A stretch of DNA of 8,919 nt from Methanobacterium sp. UBA8. Its GTDB lineage: Archaea > Methanobacteriota > Methanobacteria > Methanobacteriales > Methanobacteriaceae. Every line of letters begins with the position of its first letter. Position 1 is the first letter of the stretch. A program made the translations under genes and the position numbers. The stretch covers positions 2,658 to 11,576 of the forward strand of contig DADN01000211.1 in the NCBI GenBank assembly GCA_002509665.1, written 5' to 3'. Below the pieces are notes generated by a model. It saw only the letters and a list, made by a program, of their open reading frames with translations. It was not told where the DNA came from and made no database searches. Below are positions 1-7,797 of this stretch, piece after piece.

Positions 1-41
1 CACGCACAACCCTATTCACATATACTTATGGATATTCAGAC

Positions 42-52
42 AAAAAATAAAA
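42..52 (-). terminator. T-rich probable terminator after the membrane-protein gene
   Basis: Read on the minus strand this is TTTTATTTTTT, beginning 17 bases after the TGA stop of the 339-residue membrane protein. Archaeal transcription commonly ends at such T-tracts without needing a hairpin. A 7-bp inverted repeat (CAACCCT at 7-13, AGGGTTG at 60-66) flanks it and could add a weak stem, but the 46-base spacing makes that doubtful. No gene is supported in bases 1-68. Confidence 0.4.
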
Positions 53-68
53 TTTTTGCAGGGTTGGG

Positions 69-1088
69 TCATATCCAGGCTTTATAGTTCCATGAAAGTG
101 CGAAACCACTGCACTGACCTTTTAAATCAGGAACTAATTTAAGTAAAAGCGGTTTATCGGATAGATCCTCAGGTAATTCAACTATAGTTCTATTTCCTTC
201 TTTTTGAATACTTAAAACGTCGTAACCATTTAGGTTTATGTTATCTGCAGGGTCTATAATTGTTAATTCATGGAAATCAGTATTAGATCCAAATACGCTA
301 ATTGAAACCCTGAGAATGATAATTAAAGCCATTATGAGGGTAGGCTTATATAACTCTCGCGGCGAAAATAGCTTTTTGCTGATATAATAAATTATTAGGA
401 GACCTGCAAGAGCGATCCATGCGGGGTAATCCAGCATTCCTCCATCAAGCATTGTAATAAATGAGAGGGTCAGGAAAAATGCGAGCAGCACTTTATAAAG
501 GTCTCTTTTTTCACTAAGTGCAATAATTCCAGCTATGTAAATTAGTGGGAATGTAATTAAAATGATAAGTGAAAATGGAACAGTATACTGTGCAAGTGGG
601 ACTCCAGTATTTATAGTTGAAGAAACGTGTATTCCCATCGAGTGAATTACGTAGCCTAAAACTGATTTAAACGCATGGCTATGTGTTAAGGCAGTTGTAC
701 TGAATTCATTTCCATTATAAGACACGAACATGGTGAAAAGGGACACGCCAAGTTTTATTCTTATCCAGACTTCAATGAGCAGTCCAACTATATATGTAAA
801 GAATATGGTTATTATGGTGAATTTAAGATATTTCTGGGCATCTATTTTTAAGTTAGGGTTTAGTGAGGATATTCTTTTTCCAATTAATCCATTTGATTGG
901 AATAACGGGTAAAATAACAGCATACTGCCCATAACGGCAAAAAGAATTAGGGATTTACCTTTAGATGACCCTTCCATAAGATGATATGTAATTGTTAGAA
1001 TGGTACTGTCCAGGAAACTTGTAACAGCAAGTAATGCTGCAAAAAGAATCATAATAATTCCAATGATGTTTAATTTGTTTAGACGCAA
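69..1088 (-). CDS. Seven-helix integral membrane protein of unknown function, TTG start
   Basis: A 339-residue membrane protein I do not recognise. Hydrophobic segments lie near residues 7-25, 46-64, 90-107, 168-191, 197-213, 220-237 and 248-267. Positive residues cluster in the loops expected to be cytoplasmic (around 70-89, 193-195 and 238-249), giving an N-in, seven-span model with the C-terminal ~70 residues outside the membrane. The long loop at 108-167 would also be outside and holds a THSH motif near 135-138. The start is TTG: the frame is closed upstream by TAA only five codons before it, there is no ATG or GTG in between, and a GGTGA ribosome site sits four bases upstream. It is last in the ileS-purL-lipid kinase series, 79 bases after the kinase. 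A role in envelope or lipid-carrier handling would be a guess from this neighbour only. The gene looks intact and ends in TGA. Confidence 0.8.
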   Translation of the reverse strand: MRLNKLNIIGIIMILFAALLAVTSFLDSTILTITYHLMEGSSKGKSLILFAVMGSMLLFYPLFQSNGLIGKRISSLNPNLKIDAQKYLKFTIITIFFTYIVGLLIEVWIRIKLGVSLFTMFVSYNGNEFSTTALTHSHAFKSVLGYVIHSMGIHVSSTINTGVPLAQYTVPFSLIILITFPLIYIAGIIALSEKRDLYKVLLAFFLTLSFITMLDGGMLDYPAWIALAGLLIIYYISKKLFSPRELYKPTLIMALIIILRVSISVFGSNTDFHELTIIDPADNINLNGYDVLSIQKEGNRTIVELPEDLSDKPLLLKLVPDLKGQCSGFALSWNYKAWI

Positions 1089-1092
1089 TATT

Positions 1093-1097
1093 TCACC
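1093..1097 (-). promoter_or_regulatory. GGTGA ribosome binding site that fixes a TTG start
   Basis: GGTGA on the minus strand pairs with the UCACC of the archaeal 16S rRNA 3' end. It lies four bases upstream of TTG at 1088-1086. Because the only in-frame codons between the upstream TAA and this TTG are GCC, GGT, GAA and ATA, the site argues for TTG as the true start. The first in-frame ATG (codon 13) would cut into the first membrane helix. Confidence 0.65.
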
Positions 1098-1167
1098 GGC
1101 TTAACTTAATTATTCCATTGTGTGTAAGAATTACTTCCCTATTGAAATTAATTGTTTCATCTCTTTA

Positions 1168-1728
1168 CTATATAAGGTATACTACTAAACTCATTACAAT
1201 GCCTGCTATTACTGGAATTGGAATATTGTCGTCTATGGGACTATATGCTTCAGTTACTGCACCACATAATGCTCCGACTAATGAAGGAATCAATGGGAGC
1301 TGGGTTAATGCCCCAATCAGTGCAACAATAAAAAATGAAAAGGTCCCTACTAAAGTTTTTCTTTCATTGAATGGTAATGGTCGTTTTCCAAACTTTTTTC
1401 CAAATATGGTGGATGCGGAATCTCCTAATAAGAAAATTAGGATTGCAGCATTGGCAATGGCTATGTTAAATTTAAATAAATAAAGTGTTAGTATAATTCC
1501 AATAAAGAAATAGACAAAACCTCGTTCATCATTTTTCCGTTTGCATTTCCTTAAAATAAAAGAAAAGAAGAATACTTTTCTATTTTCGTCGATTCTAAAA
1601 ATAGCTTCTACAATAAGCACAATTGATATGCATGTGAGTATGGCAATAATGGGACTTAAAAAAATATTTACAAAAACAATAAAAATACCTGATGCATGAA
1701 TCAACTGTCTGAAGTTCTCTTTTTCCAT
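1168..1728 (-). CDS. Dolichol/diacylglycerol kinase-like membrane protein (CTP-type lipid kinase family)
   Basis: A 186-residue, strongly hydrophobic protein resembling the SEC59/DGK1 family (COG0170), membrane enzymes that phosphorylate polyprenols or diacylglycerol using CTP, related to the CDP-lipid cytidylyltransferases. Family features visible in order are an N-terminal RQLIHASG (residues 7-14, like the family's RK-x-x-H start), GDSASTIFGKKFG (102-114), KTLVGT (124-129), and an acidic TEAYSPIDDN followed by IPIP (159-172). The length suits the short archaeal members. About five or six membrane segments are predictable. In an archaeon the natural substrate may be a polyprenol carrier or an archaeal glycerolipid such as an unsaturated archaeol precursor; the sequence does not decide. 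The ATG lies 35 bases after the purL stop with only a weak TGAT-like ribosome site. A TATA-like stretch at 1746-1755 could give it its own start of transcription but is more likely AT-rich chance. The family is fairly sure, the substrate is not. Confidence 0.8.
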   Translation of the reverse strand: MEKENFRQLIHASGIFIVFVNIFLSPIIAILTCISIVLIVEAIFRIDENRKVFFFSFILRKCKRKNDERGFVYFFIGIILTLYLFKFNIAIANAAILIFLLGDSASTIFGKKFGKRPLPFNERKTLVGTFSFFIVALIGALTQLPLIPSLVGALCGAVTEAYSPIDDNIPIPVIAGIVMSLVVYLI

Positions 1729-1763
1729 ATCATCAGGCCATAAAATTTTATATAATGCTTAGA

Positions 1764-3941
1764 TTAAGCCATGAATTTTTCTATTACTCCATAATATGAT
1801 TCTTTGAGCTTTTCAATATCTACATTTATCAGATTTTGGTTAATAGTTAAAATTTTACCTCCAACTTCTCCGATAACTGCTGCAGGGGCGTCTATTTTGC
1901 TTAATATTTCATCCACATATTCGCTTTTAACTGTAACAATGAATCTTGCATTGGACTCTGAAAATAGTGCTTCAGCATCACTTATATTGTCCGCTTTAGG
2001 CGCATTTGAAATGTCTACGGCTGCTCCAAGATCACCTGAAATTGTCATTTCAGCAACTGCAATGGCTATTCCTCCAGCTGAACAATCATGGACAGCTGTT
2101 ACGGCATCATTTTCATCTTCACGGATTATTTTTAGAACTGCATCTGCTGATTCAAGTTCAGCATCCATATTCACCTTTGGAGATTTTCCCTGGACAACAT
2201 CAAAGACTTCTTTATGGTATTGAGAACCATCAAGCTCAGGATAAGTATTTCCTATTAATATGATCTTATCTCCTTCATTTTTGAAATCCATAGTTCTAAT
2301 ATCTTTTATATCCATTAGACCTGCAACACCGACAACTGGAGAAGGATTTACAGTTATTCCTTCTGTCTCGTTGTAAAAGCTAACGTTACCGCTTATTACG
2401 GGGGTTTCAAATGTATTTGCAATATCGGACATACCTTTGATGCACTCTTTAAACTGCCAGAAAACATCTGGCTTTTCAGGGTTTCCAAAATTCAGGCAGT
2501 CAACAACACATACTGGTTCAGCACCCATAGAAACAACGTTTCTTATAGCTTCTGCAATTGCTCCAGCCCCTCCATGGTATGGATCGAGCTTGGTGTGTAT
2601 ACTGTTACAGTCGGAGGTAAGTGCAATGGCTTTTTCATCATCAATTCTAAGAACTGCAGCATCATCACCAGGTTTGATAACAGTTCTTATCTGCACCTCA
2701 TGATCGTACTGCCTGTAAACCCAGCTTTTACTTGCAATGTTCTGCGAGGAGAGAAGTTTGAGAAGAGCTTCCTGAGGATCGATATCTTCTACTTCTTGAT
2801 ATTCAACAGTTTCAGATGGCCCGCATCCTTCTCCTGCAGGGTTACATGATTCCCTGTTAACAACTGGAGGATCTGAGAGAAGTTCTGTTTGAACATCTGC
2901 TATAATTTCTCCTTCTTTCTTCAAAACTAACCTGCTGGTATCTGTGACTTTACCAATAACTGCTGCTGGAAGTTCGTATTTGTTGAATATTTCCATTAAC
3001 GCGTCCACATCTTTAGGGTTTACAACAAAAATCATTCTTTCCTGAGACTCGGAAAGCATTATTTCATAGGCTGTCATTCCTTCTTCCCTAAGTGGAATTG
3101 TTGTAAGTTCTACTTCTGCCCCATTTCCTCCTTTAGCAGCCATCTCTGAAACACAGCACGTTAGACCTCCACCACCTAAATCTTTAAGCCCAACTACCTC
3201 AATTTTATCCAGTGCTTCAAATGTAGCTTCCATAACCATTTTTTTGGTGAAAGGATCTCCTACTTGAACTGCAGGCCTGCTTTCAAGTTCAGATTCAGTT
3301 GTAAGCTCTTCAGATGCAAATGTTACGCCGTGAATTCCGTCTCTTCCAGTGGTACCTCCCATAAGGACAAAAATATCACCTACATTAGGGGCAGAACCCA
3401 GTACAATATCACTTTTTTTAACAAGACCTGCACATATAACATTTACAAGCGGGTTAAATTTGAAATTATCATCAAATTCGATTTCCCCACCAACAGTTGG
3501 GATTCCTACTCTGTTTCCATAGTCTGAAATTCCTTTTACTACATATTCAAATATGTATCTTGATTTTTGGTCTTCAAGAGGTCCAAACCTTAATGAATCA
3601 AGTAATGCAATGGGTTTAGCACCCATAGAGATAATATCTCTGATTATACCTCCGATACCGGTCCCGGCTCCCCCGTATGGTTCAATTGCTGATGGGTGGT
3701 TGTGACTTTCCATTCCAATAACAAGTGCAAGTTCATCTGTTAATTCAACAATTCCCGCATCGTCTCCAGGGCCAAGGATCACGCGTTTACCTTCGTTTGG
3801 GAATAATCTTAAAATAGGACGGCTGCTTTTATAGGAGCAGTGCTCTGAAAACATTATATCGAGCATACCATACTCTAATGAGTTAGGGTCTCGCCCAAGT
3901 TCTTTTTTTACAAATTTACATTCTGAATCTGTTAGGGTCAT
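1764..3941 (-). CDS. purL: Phosphoribosylformylglycinamidine synthase subunit PurL
   Basis: The large subunit of FGAM synthase (EC 6.3.5.3), which converts FGAR, ATP and ammonia from glutamine to FGAM in purine biosynthesis. At 725 residues it is the small PurL type used by archaea and Gram-positive bacteria, which needs separate PurQ (glutaminase) and PurS; neither is in this window. Visible signatures are [10 protein letters not shown] (31-40) with the catalytic His34, GPGDDAG (57-63), [20 protein letters not shown] (77-96), DLGGGGL (254-260) and SESQERM (297-303). The duplicated second half repeats them as PGDDAAV (424-430), HDCSAGG (618-624) and FSESNARF (660-667). A cysteine-rich linker between the halves (C366, C373) is noticeable. 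The ATG is preceded by GTGAT at a spacing of three bases, a modest archaeal ribosome site. It follows ileS by 67 bases on the same strand. The gene is complete with all key motifs. Confidence 0.97.
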   Translation of the reverse strand: MTLTDSECKFVKKELGRDPNSLEYGMLDIMFSEHCSYKSSRPILRLFPNEGKRVILGPGDDAGIVELTDELALVIGMESHNHPSAIEPYGGAGTGIGGIIRDIISMGAKPIALLDSLRFGPLEDQKSRYIFEYVVKGISDYGNRVGIPTVGGEIEFDDNFKFNPLVNVICAGLVKKSDIVLGSAPNVGDIFVLMGGTTGRDGIHGVTFASEELTTESELESRPAVQVGDPFTKKMVMEATFEALDKIEVVGLKDLGGGGLTCCVSEMAAKGGNGAEVELTTIPLREEGMTAYEIMLSESQERMIFVVNPKDVDALMEIFNKYELPAAVIGKVTDTSRLVLKKEGEIIADVQTELLSDPPVVNRESCNPAGEGCGPSETVEYQEVEDIDPQEALLKLLSSQNIASKSWVYRQYDHEVQIRTVIKPGDDAAVLRIDDEKAIALTSDCNSIHTKLDPYHGGAGAIAEAIRNVVSMGAEPVCVVDCLNFGNPEKPDVFWQFKECIKGMSDIANTFETPVISGNVSFYNETEGITVNPSPVVGVAGLMDIKDIRTMDFKNEGDKIILIGNTYPELDGSQYHKEVFDVVQGKSPKVNMDAELESADAVLKIIREDENDAVTAVHDCSAGGIAIAVAEMTISGDLGAAVDISNAPKADNISDAEALFSESNARFIVTVKSEYVDEILSKIDAPAAVIGEVGGKILTINQNLINVDIEKLKESYYGVIEKFMA

Positions 3942-4008
3942 GATATCACGCTGCAGTTATTATATTTAAATTATTGTGTATTTTTAAGACTTATTTGAGG
4001 TTTTAACA

Positions 4009-7000
4009 TTATTCTGTCTTTTTGATAGTAATTTTGAGGTTTTCATCCTCAATCTTCCAATCTTTTGTATAATCTCCTTCCTGCGCCTCGAAACTCAATT
4101 TTTCAGCACGTACTTCATTGGAGATAAAGTCAAAGAATGGTTTAACTAATTCTTTGAAATCTTCATCACATTCTACAAATACCTGAATATTGGCTTCAAC
4201 ATCTAAGTCAAGGTCTTTTCGCATATCCTGAACTCTTCTTATGAGTTCTCTAGACATGGCTTCAGATAATATTTCTTTTGTGACTTCCGTGTTTATGAAT
4301 ACATTTCCAGAATCGAAATCTGCACTTACAAGATTTTCTGGAAGTTCAGTTTCAAATAGAATATCGTCAACACCAAGTTCTATGGTTTTATCATCAACTT
4401 CAACAGAATAACTTCCTTCAGCATCTAAAATTGCTTTTATTTCTGATCCGTCGGCTTCTGTGAGATGTTTCATTACTTTTGGTGCATCGCCCCTGAGTCT
4501 TGGTCCAAGGGTCTTTAAATTAGGTTTTGCAATTATCTTGAGGTTTTCAAATTCATCTGTTGCTATGATCTCCTTTGTATTGGCCTGTTCCATTATGACA
4601 GCTTTAAGAGATTCAACTGCACTTAAAACCTTTCTGTCCTCAGAAACGACTACAATTTCACTTACCGGCCATCTAAGTTTGTATCTTGCAACATCTCTTC
4701 CCCTTGCGCATGCTTCGATAATATCTCTTACAATGTCCATATTTTCTTCTAATTCTGTATCAATCAGGTCTTCATTGAATTCCCAGTCTTCCATATGTAT
4801 ACTTTCAGGAGCATCTTCTTCCACTCCTTTTACGAGATTTTGATAAATTTCTTCAGTAATATGTGGAGTTATTGGAGCCATTGTTTTAATTAGAAGTTTT
4901 AAGGCGTTGTATAGTGTAAAATAAGCTCCTAATTTATCAGGATCTTCTTTTTCAACCCATGTACGCCCTCTTATGAGTCTAACATACCATCTGCTTAAGT
5001 CTTCCAGTATGAAATGGTTTATGGCTCTTGTAGCTTTATGGAGATATAAAGAATCTAAAGCTTCTGTTACTTCTTTTGCAAGAGAGTTAGCACGTGATGT
5101 TATCCATCTGTCCTCATCTCTTAATTTAAGATCTTTTTCAGTGTACAGTGTTGGGTTGAAATTGTCTATTGTCATGTAAGTAGTTGAAAATACGTAAACG
5201 TTCCAGAGGATGTTGAACATTTTCTGGACGTTTTTAATTTCATCCCATGTGAATTTCAGGTCTTCCCATGGTTTATTTCCCCAGAGTAGATAAAACCTTA
5301 GTATATCTGCACTATACTGCTCTATAACTTCGTCTGGCGCAACTACATTTCCAAGGGATTTACTCATCTTTCTACCCTCTTCATCAAGGGTAAATCCGTG
5401 CATTAAAACTTTTTTATATGGTGCTTTATCAAAAGAGATTACACCGCACCCTAATTGTGAATAGAACCATCCTCTGGTCTGGTCATGCCCTTCTGTTATG
5501 AAATCATAAGGGAACCATTCATCAAACATTTCTTTTTCTTCTGGATAATGTAGAGCTGCCCATCCTGCTACTCCTGAGTCTATCCATACATCTAAAACGT
5601 CAGGGACACGGTTCATGTCTCCTCCGCATTCACACTTGATTGTAATTTCGTCAACATATGGTCTGTGTATGAAGTCTCCCTCGAGAGTTCCTTTAACAGC
5701 TTTCTCTTTTAACTCGTCGATGGATCCTATAACGGTTATTTCTCCACAGTCCTCACATCTCCAGATTGGAATTGGAATTCCCCAGTATCTCTGTCTTGAT
5801 ATTGTCCAGTCTCTTGCATTTTCGACCCAGTTACGGAACCTGCTTTCGCCGGCCCATTCTGGAACCCATTCAACATGGTCTAACTCGGATAACATTTTGT
5901 CTTTAATGTCTGTAACTTTAAGGAACCACTGCTGTGTTGCAAGATATATAATAGGAGTTTTACATCTCCAGCAGAACCCATATCTGTGATCAATTACATC
6001 TTCTTTAAAAAGGAAACCGTGTACATCTAAATCTGTTATGATATAAGGATCAGCTTCTTTTACAAATTCACCTTCATATTTTCCAGCTTCTTTTTTAAAC
6101 AGTCCTGCCTCATCTACTGGGCAAAATATTGGTAAACCGTATTTTTTACCAATATCAAAGTCGTCTGGACCATGACCTGGAGCTGTATGGACACAACCGG
6201 TACCTTCTGTTAAAGTCACATGTTCTCCAGGTAATATTTTATGTTCAAATTCTTTTTGAACTGGTATTTCATCTACAAGAGGGTGTTGATATTCAATACC
6301 TACAAGTTCGCTGCCTTTTATAGTTTTAATAATTTCATAATCTTGATCTTCAAATATGGAGCTGACAAGGGCTTCTGCCATTATATAAACTTCACTTTTA
6401 ACATTAACGTAAGCATAATCAAAATCAGGATGTACACATATTGCCATGTTGGCAGGGAGAGTCCATGGTGTTGTTGTCCATACAAGAACATATTCATTTC
6501 CGTTTTCAGACTCTTTTAATGGGAATTTAACATAAATTGAAGGGTCTTCTTTATTTTCATAATCGATTTCTGCAAGTGCAAGTGCTGTTTCACATCGAGG
6601 GCACCATGTTATAACTCTGAGGTCATTTATAAGAAGGTCTTTTTCATTTGCTTTCTTTAAGGTCCACCAGCAGGATTCCATGTATTTAGTGTCAAAAGTA
6701 ACATAAGGATTATCCCAGTCCATCCATATGCCCAGCATTTTAAATTGTTCGGTCATGAGGGCTTTATTTTCAATTGCAAATTCTTTACACTTTTCTACAA
6801 AGTTGGCAATTCCTATTTTAGTTTCAATTTCTTTTTTACTTTTTAATCCAAGTAACCCTTCTACTTTATGCTCTATGGGGAGCCCGTGAGTATCCCATCC
6901 AGCTTGTCTCCGCAGGTTGAAACCTGACATACTTTTAAAGCGTAGAAAAGTGTCTTTTATGGTTTTATTCCATGCAGTTCCCAGATGTATTTTACCACTA

Positions 7001-7152
7001 CAATAAGGAGGGCCGTCTAAAAATGAAAATTTAGGACTATTCTCTCTTAACTTGTCTGTTTTTTGATATATACTGTTTTCATTCCAAAACTTTTGAATAT
7101 CTTTTTCTATAAGCTTTGTATCGTATGATCTTTTGGCCTCTTTTATTGGCAT
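4009..7152 (-). CDS. ileS: Isoleucyl-tRNA synthetase, archaeal type
   Basis: Class I synthetase (EC 6.1.1.5) that charges tRNA-Ile with isoleucine and edits misactivated valine. Positions below count from the upstream in-frame ATG at 7158. They are: [11 protein letters not shown] with the HIGH-equivalent HLGT (58-61); a CxxC at C186/C189 pairing plausibly with C396/C399; the editing-domain [11 protein letters not shown] (227-237) and [17 protein letters not shown] (319-335); the catalytic-domain [16 protein letters not shown] (451-466); a second metal-like set CxxC/CxC (468, 471, 509, 511); [15 protein letters not shown] (555-569); and KMSKS (598-602, within [10 protein letters not shown]). 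The helical anticodon-binding region and a long archaeal/eukaryotic-type C-terminal extension follow. The start is placed at the second ATG (7152) because AAGGAG lies seven bases upstream of it but only one base from the ATG at 7158. Total length is 1047 residues, normal for this type. It heads the four-gene series, and the ncRNA-rich gap lies directly upstream. Confidence 0.97.
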   Translation of the reverse strand: MPIKEAKRSYDTKLIEKDIQKFWNENSIYQKTDKLRENSPKFSFLDGPPYCSGKIHLGTAWNKTIKDTFLRFKSMSGFNLRRQAGWDTHGLPIEHKVEGLLGLKSKKEIETKIGIANFVEKCKEFAIENKALMTEQFKMLGIWMDWDNPYVTFDTKYMESCWWTLKKANEKDLLINDLRVITWCPRCETALALAEIDYENKEDPSIYVKFPLKESENGNEYVLVWTTTPWTLPANMAICVHPDFDYAYVNVKSEVYIMAEALVSSIFEDQDYEIIKTIKGSELVGIEYQHPLVDEIPVQKEFEHKILPGEHVTLTEGTGCVHTAPGHGPDDFDIGKKYGLPIFCPVDEAGLFKKEAGKYEGEFVKEADPYIITDLDVHGFLFKEDVIDHRYGFCWRCKTPIIYLATQQWFLKVTDIKDKMLSELDHVEWVPEWAGESRFRNWVENARDWTISRQRYWGIPIPIWRCEDCGEITVIGSIDELKEKAVKGTLEGDFIHRPYVDEITIKCECGGDMNRVPDVLDVWIDSGVAGWAALHYPEEKEMFDEWFPYDFITEGHDQTRGWFYSQLGCGVISFDKAPYKKVLMHGFTLDEEGRKMSKSLGNVVAPDEVIEQYSADILRFYLLWGNKPWEDLKFTWDEIKNVQKMFNILWNVYVFSTTYMTIDNFNPTLYTEKDLKLRDEDRWITSRANSLAKEVTEALDSLYLHKATRAINHFILEDLSRWYVRLIRGRTWVEKEDPDKLGAYFTLYNALKLLIKTMAPITPHITEEIYQNLVKGVEEDAPESIHMEDWEFNEDLIDTELEENMDIVRDIIEACARGRDVARYKLRWPVSEIVVVSEDRKVLSAVESLKAVIMEQANTKEIIATDEFENLKIIAKPNLKTLGPRLRGDAPKVMKHLTEADGSEIKAILDAEGSYSVEVDDKTIELGVDDILFETELPENLVSADFDSGNVFINTEVTKEILSEAMSRELIRRVQDMRKDLDLDVEANIQVFVECDEDFKELVKPFFDFISNEVRAEKLSFEAQEGDYTKDWKIEDENLKITIKKTE

Positions 7153-7159
7153 TTTCATT

Positions 7160-7165
7160 CTCCTT
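7160..7165 (-). promoter_or_regulatory. AAGGAG ribosome binding site that decides the ileS start
   Basis: AAGGAG on the minus strand is a good Shine-Dalgarno sequence. It leaves one base before the first in-frame ATG (7158) and seven bases before the second (7152). The usual spacing of about 5-9 bases favours the second, removing two residues from the longer reading. Confidence 0.7.
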
Positions 7166-7180
7166 ACGGTATTTATAAAT

Positions 7181-7190
7181 TAAATATAAG
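7181..7190 (-). promoter_or_regulatory. Candidate TATA box for ileS
   Basis: The minus strand reads CTTATATTTA here. With the usual archaeal spacing, transcription would start near 7160-7164, giving a very short leader that would only just include the ribosome site. TATA-like alternatives exist farther upstream (for example around 7268-7282 and 7255-7262). The local AT-richness makes any single choice weak. Confidence 0.25.
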
Positions 7191-7330
7191 AATCAGCTTT
7201 TTTTGTAAAAATTTCTTTAATCTCTTACATTTTTTTCATTAATTTATTCTTGATCTATATCTGATTCGCAAATATTTAAAAGTTAACTCATATTTTTTTG
7301 GGTAATGCTATTTTTTGTGTAATAGAAAAA

Positions 7331-7340
7331 GATATAAATA
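7331..7340 (+). promoter_or_regulatory. TATA box upstream of structured RNA island 1
   Basis: GATATAAATA is preceded by AGAAAAA, a purine-rich stretch resembling the archaeal BRE. With 25-27 bases from box centre to start, transcription would begin near 7360, at or just inside the base of the island 1 hairpin. The reverse complement is also TATA-like, so direction is inferred from the BRE-like flank and the downstream fold. Confidence 0.5.
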
Positions 7341-7354
7341 CCTTTAATCTTAAC

Positions 7355-7438
7355 TAGTAGTGCATCCCCTATTACAACGATACTTTTTTTAATACTGATC
7401 GTATCGCCTCCGGGGGGATGTTACACCTACTAATTTTT
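7355..7438 (+). ncRNA. Putative structured small RNA, island 1
   Basis: An undescribed RNA candidate. Helices are TAGTAG (7355-7360) with CTACTA (7427-7432), CATCCCC (7363-7369) with GGGGATG (7414-7420), and CGATAC (7378-7383) with GTATCG (7401-7406). The last two are separated by an internal loop of eight bases on the left and seven on the right, and the apical loop is 17 bases with a T7 run. A TATA box lies about 20-26 bases upstream and TTTTT (7434-7438) directly follows the outer helix, as expected for an archaeal terminator. The start predicted from the box is near 7360, so the outer helix may be only partly transcribed. An ACA follows the middle helix at 7423-7425, raising an H/ACA-guide reading. 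I do not recognise it as tRNA, SRP RNA, RNase P RNA or a known riboswitch. Confidence 0.5.
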
Positions 7439-7445
7439 ATATAAT
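7436..7445 (+). promoter_or_regulatory. TATA box upstream of structured RNA island 2
   Basis: TTTATATAAT is a strong match to the archaeal TATA box and overlaps the T-run that may end island 1. Its centre is about 22 bases before the closing stem of island 2 (7462), so the expected start is near 7462-7467. The box is nearly symmetric, so it could also fire on the minus strand. Confidence 0.4.
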
Positions 7446-7461
7446 ATCACTATACTAATTA

Positions 7462-7507
7462 TGGCGTCCCGCTCACCCTCTTGTTTGAACTCTCAAATGG
7501 GGCGCCA
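7462..7507 (+). ncRNA. Putative structured small RNA, island 2
   Basis: A compact fold closed by TGGCGTCCC (7462-7470) pairing with GGGGCGCCA (7499-7507), nine pairs with one G-U. Inside is a smaller hairpin, TTTGA (7484-7488) with TCAAA (7493-7497) around the loop ACTC. The bases between (7471-7483, GCTCACCCTCTTG) stay unpaired on the left side only, a strongly lopsided bulge that is pyrimidine-rich. A TATA box sits just upstream. No clear T-run terminator follows, only TAATTTTA near 7524-7531. Direction is inferred from the promoter; the closing helix would form on either strand apart from the G-U pair, which becomes A-C on the minus strand and so favours plus. Confidence 0.42.
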
Positions 7508-7571
7508 ATTACTTATAAAGTTGTAATTTTACCGAAAAGCTTATTAATAAGTTATAAAAAAGGATGAATTG

Positions 7572-7599
7572 CCACTCTCATTTTGGGAAGATTGAGTGG
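7572..7599. other. Hairpin, island 3
   Basis: CCACTC (7572-7577) pairs with GAGTGG (7594-7599) around a 16-base loop. On the minus strand a T6 run (7561-7556) follows about ten bases later, so it could end transcripts coming from the surface-protein gene. On the plus strand it would be part of an RNA following the 12-bp palindrome CTTATTAATAAG at 7540-7551. It is enclosed by a 9-bp inverted repeat (7507-7515 and 7612-7620). Function unknown. Confidence 0.35.
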
Positions 7600-7620
7600 A
7601 TGGCCATTAATTAAGTAATT

Positions 7621-7646
7621 TACCTATGTCTTTAGAGACATAGGTA
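7621..7646. repeat. Perfect 11-bp hairpin with a four-base loop
   Basis: TACCTATGTCT (7621-7631) pairs without mismatch with AGACATAGGTA (7636-7646) around TTAG. There is no T-run immediately after it on either strand, so it is not a typical terminator. It could be the 3' hairpin of an RNA, a processing site, or a dyad bound by a protein. It is clearly visible in the sequence; its role is not. Confidence 0.55.
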
Positions 7647-7797
7647 TTATACTGAAAAATTTTAGCTTAAAATTAAAATTTATTTATAGATATATACTAA
7701 TTTTTTTATATTTACACTTAAAAATAGTTTAAACTCGGTTTTAAAAGATATTATTTTAAAAATTAAAAAATAAATAGATATTTTAAGATATTACAGC

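Noticed and set aside
1746..1755. TATA box between purL and the lipid kinase gene as an internal promoter
   Set aside because: The predicted start would fall at or inside the kinase start codon, and the gap is only 35 AT-rich bases; read-through from purL is simpler.
1804..2223. Long plus-strand open frames opposite purL, ileS and the membrane genes
   Set aside because: They lie antisense to well-supported genes with family motifs, have no recognisable protein character and no ribosome sites; shadows of the coding strand.
7355..7432. Island 1 as a tRNA gene
   Set aside because: The length is tRNA-like, but there is no cloverleaf, no T-arm GTTCRA motif, and the middle helices form one interrupted hairpin.
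7200..7507. T-box or other known riboswitch in the ileS leader
   Set aside because: No T-box-like conserved sequence is seen on the minus strand, T-boxes are bacterial, and promoter and G-U pair direction favour plus-strand RNAs.
7461..7526. Plus-strand 21-codon ORF (MASRSPSCLNS...) across island 2
   Set aside because: No ribosome site, and the sequence is explained by the GC-rich stem; chance ORF.
7562..7600. C/D box guide RNA
   Set aside because: GGATGAA is not a full box C, and no paired D box (CTGA) or second box set is at the proper spacing.
7564..7614. Plus-strand 16-codon ORF (MNCHSHFGKIEW...) across island 3
   Set aside because: GG directly abuts the ATG so there is no usable ribosome spacing; too short to support without expression data.
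7746..7792. AGATATT repeated three times (7746, 7776, 7786)
   Set aside because: Uneven spacing of 30 and 10 bases in extremely AT-rich DNA; likely chance, and not a CRISPR-like array.
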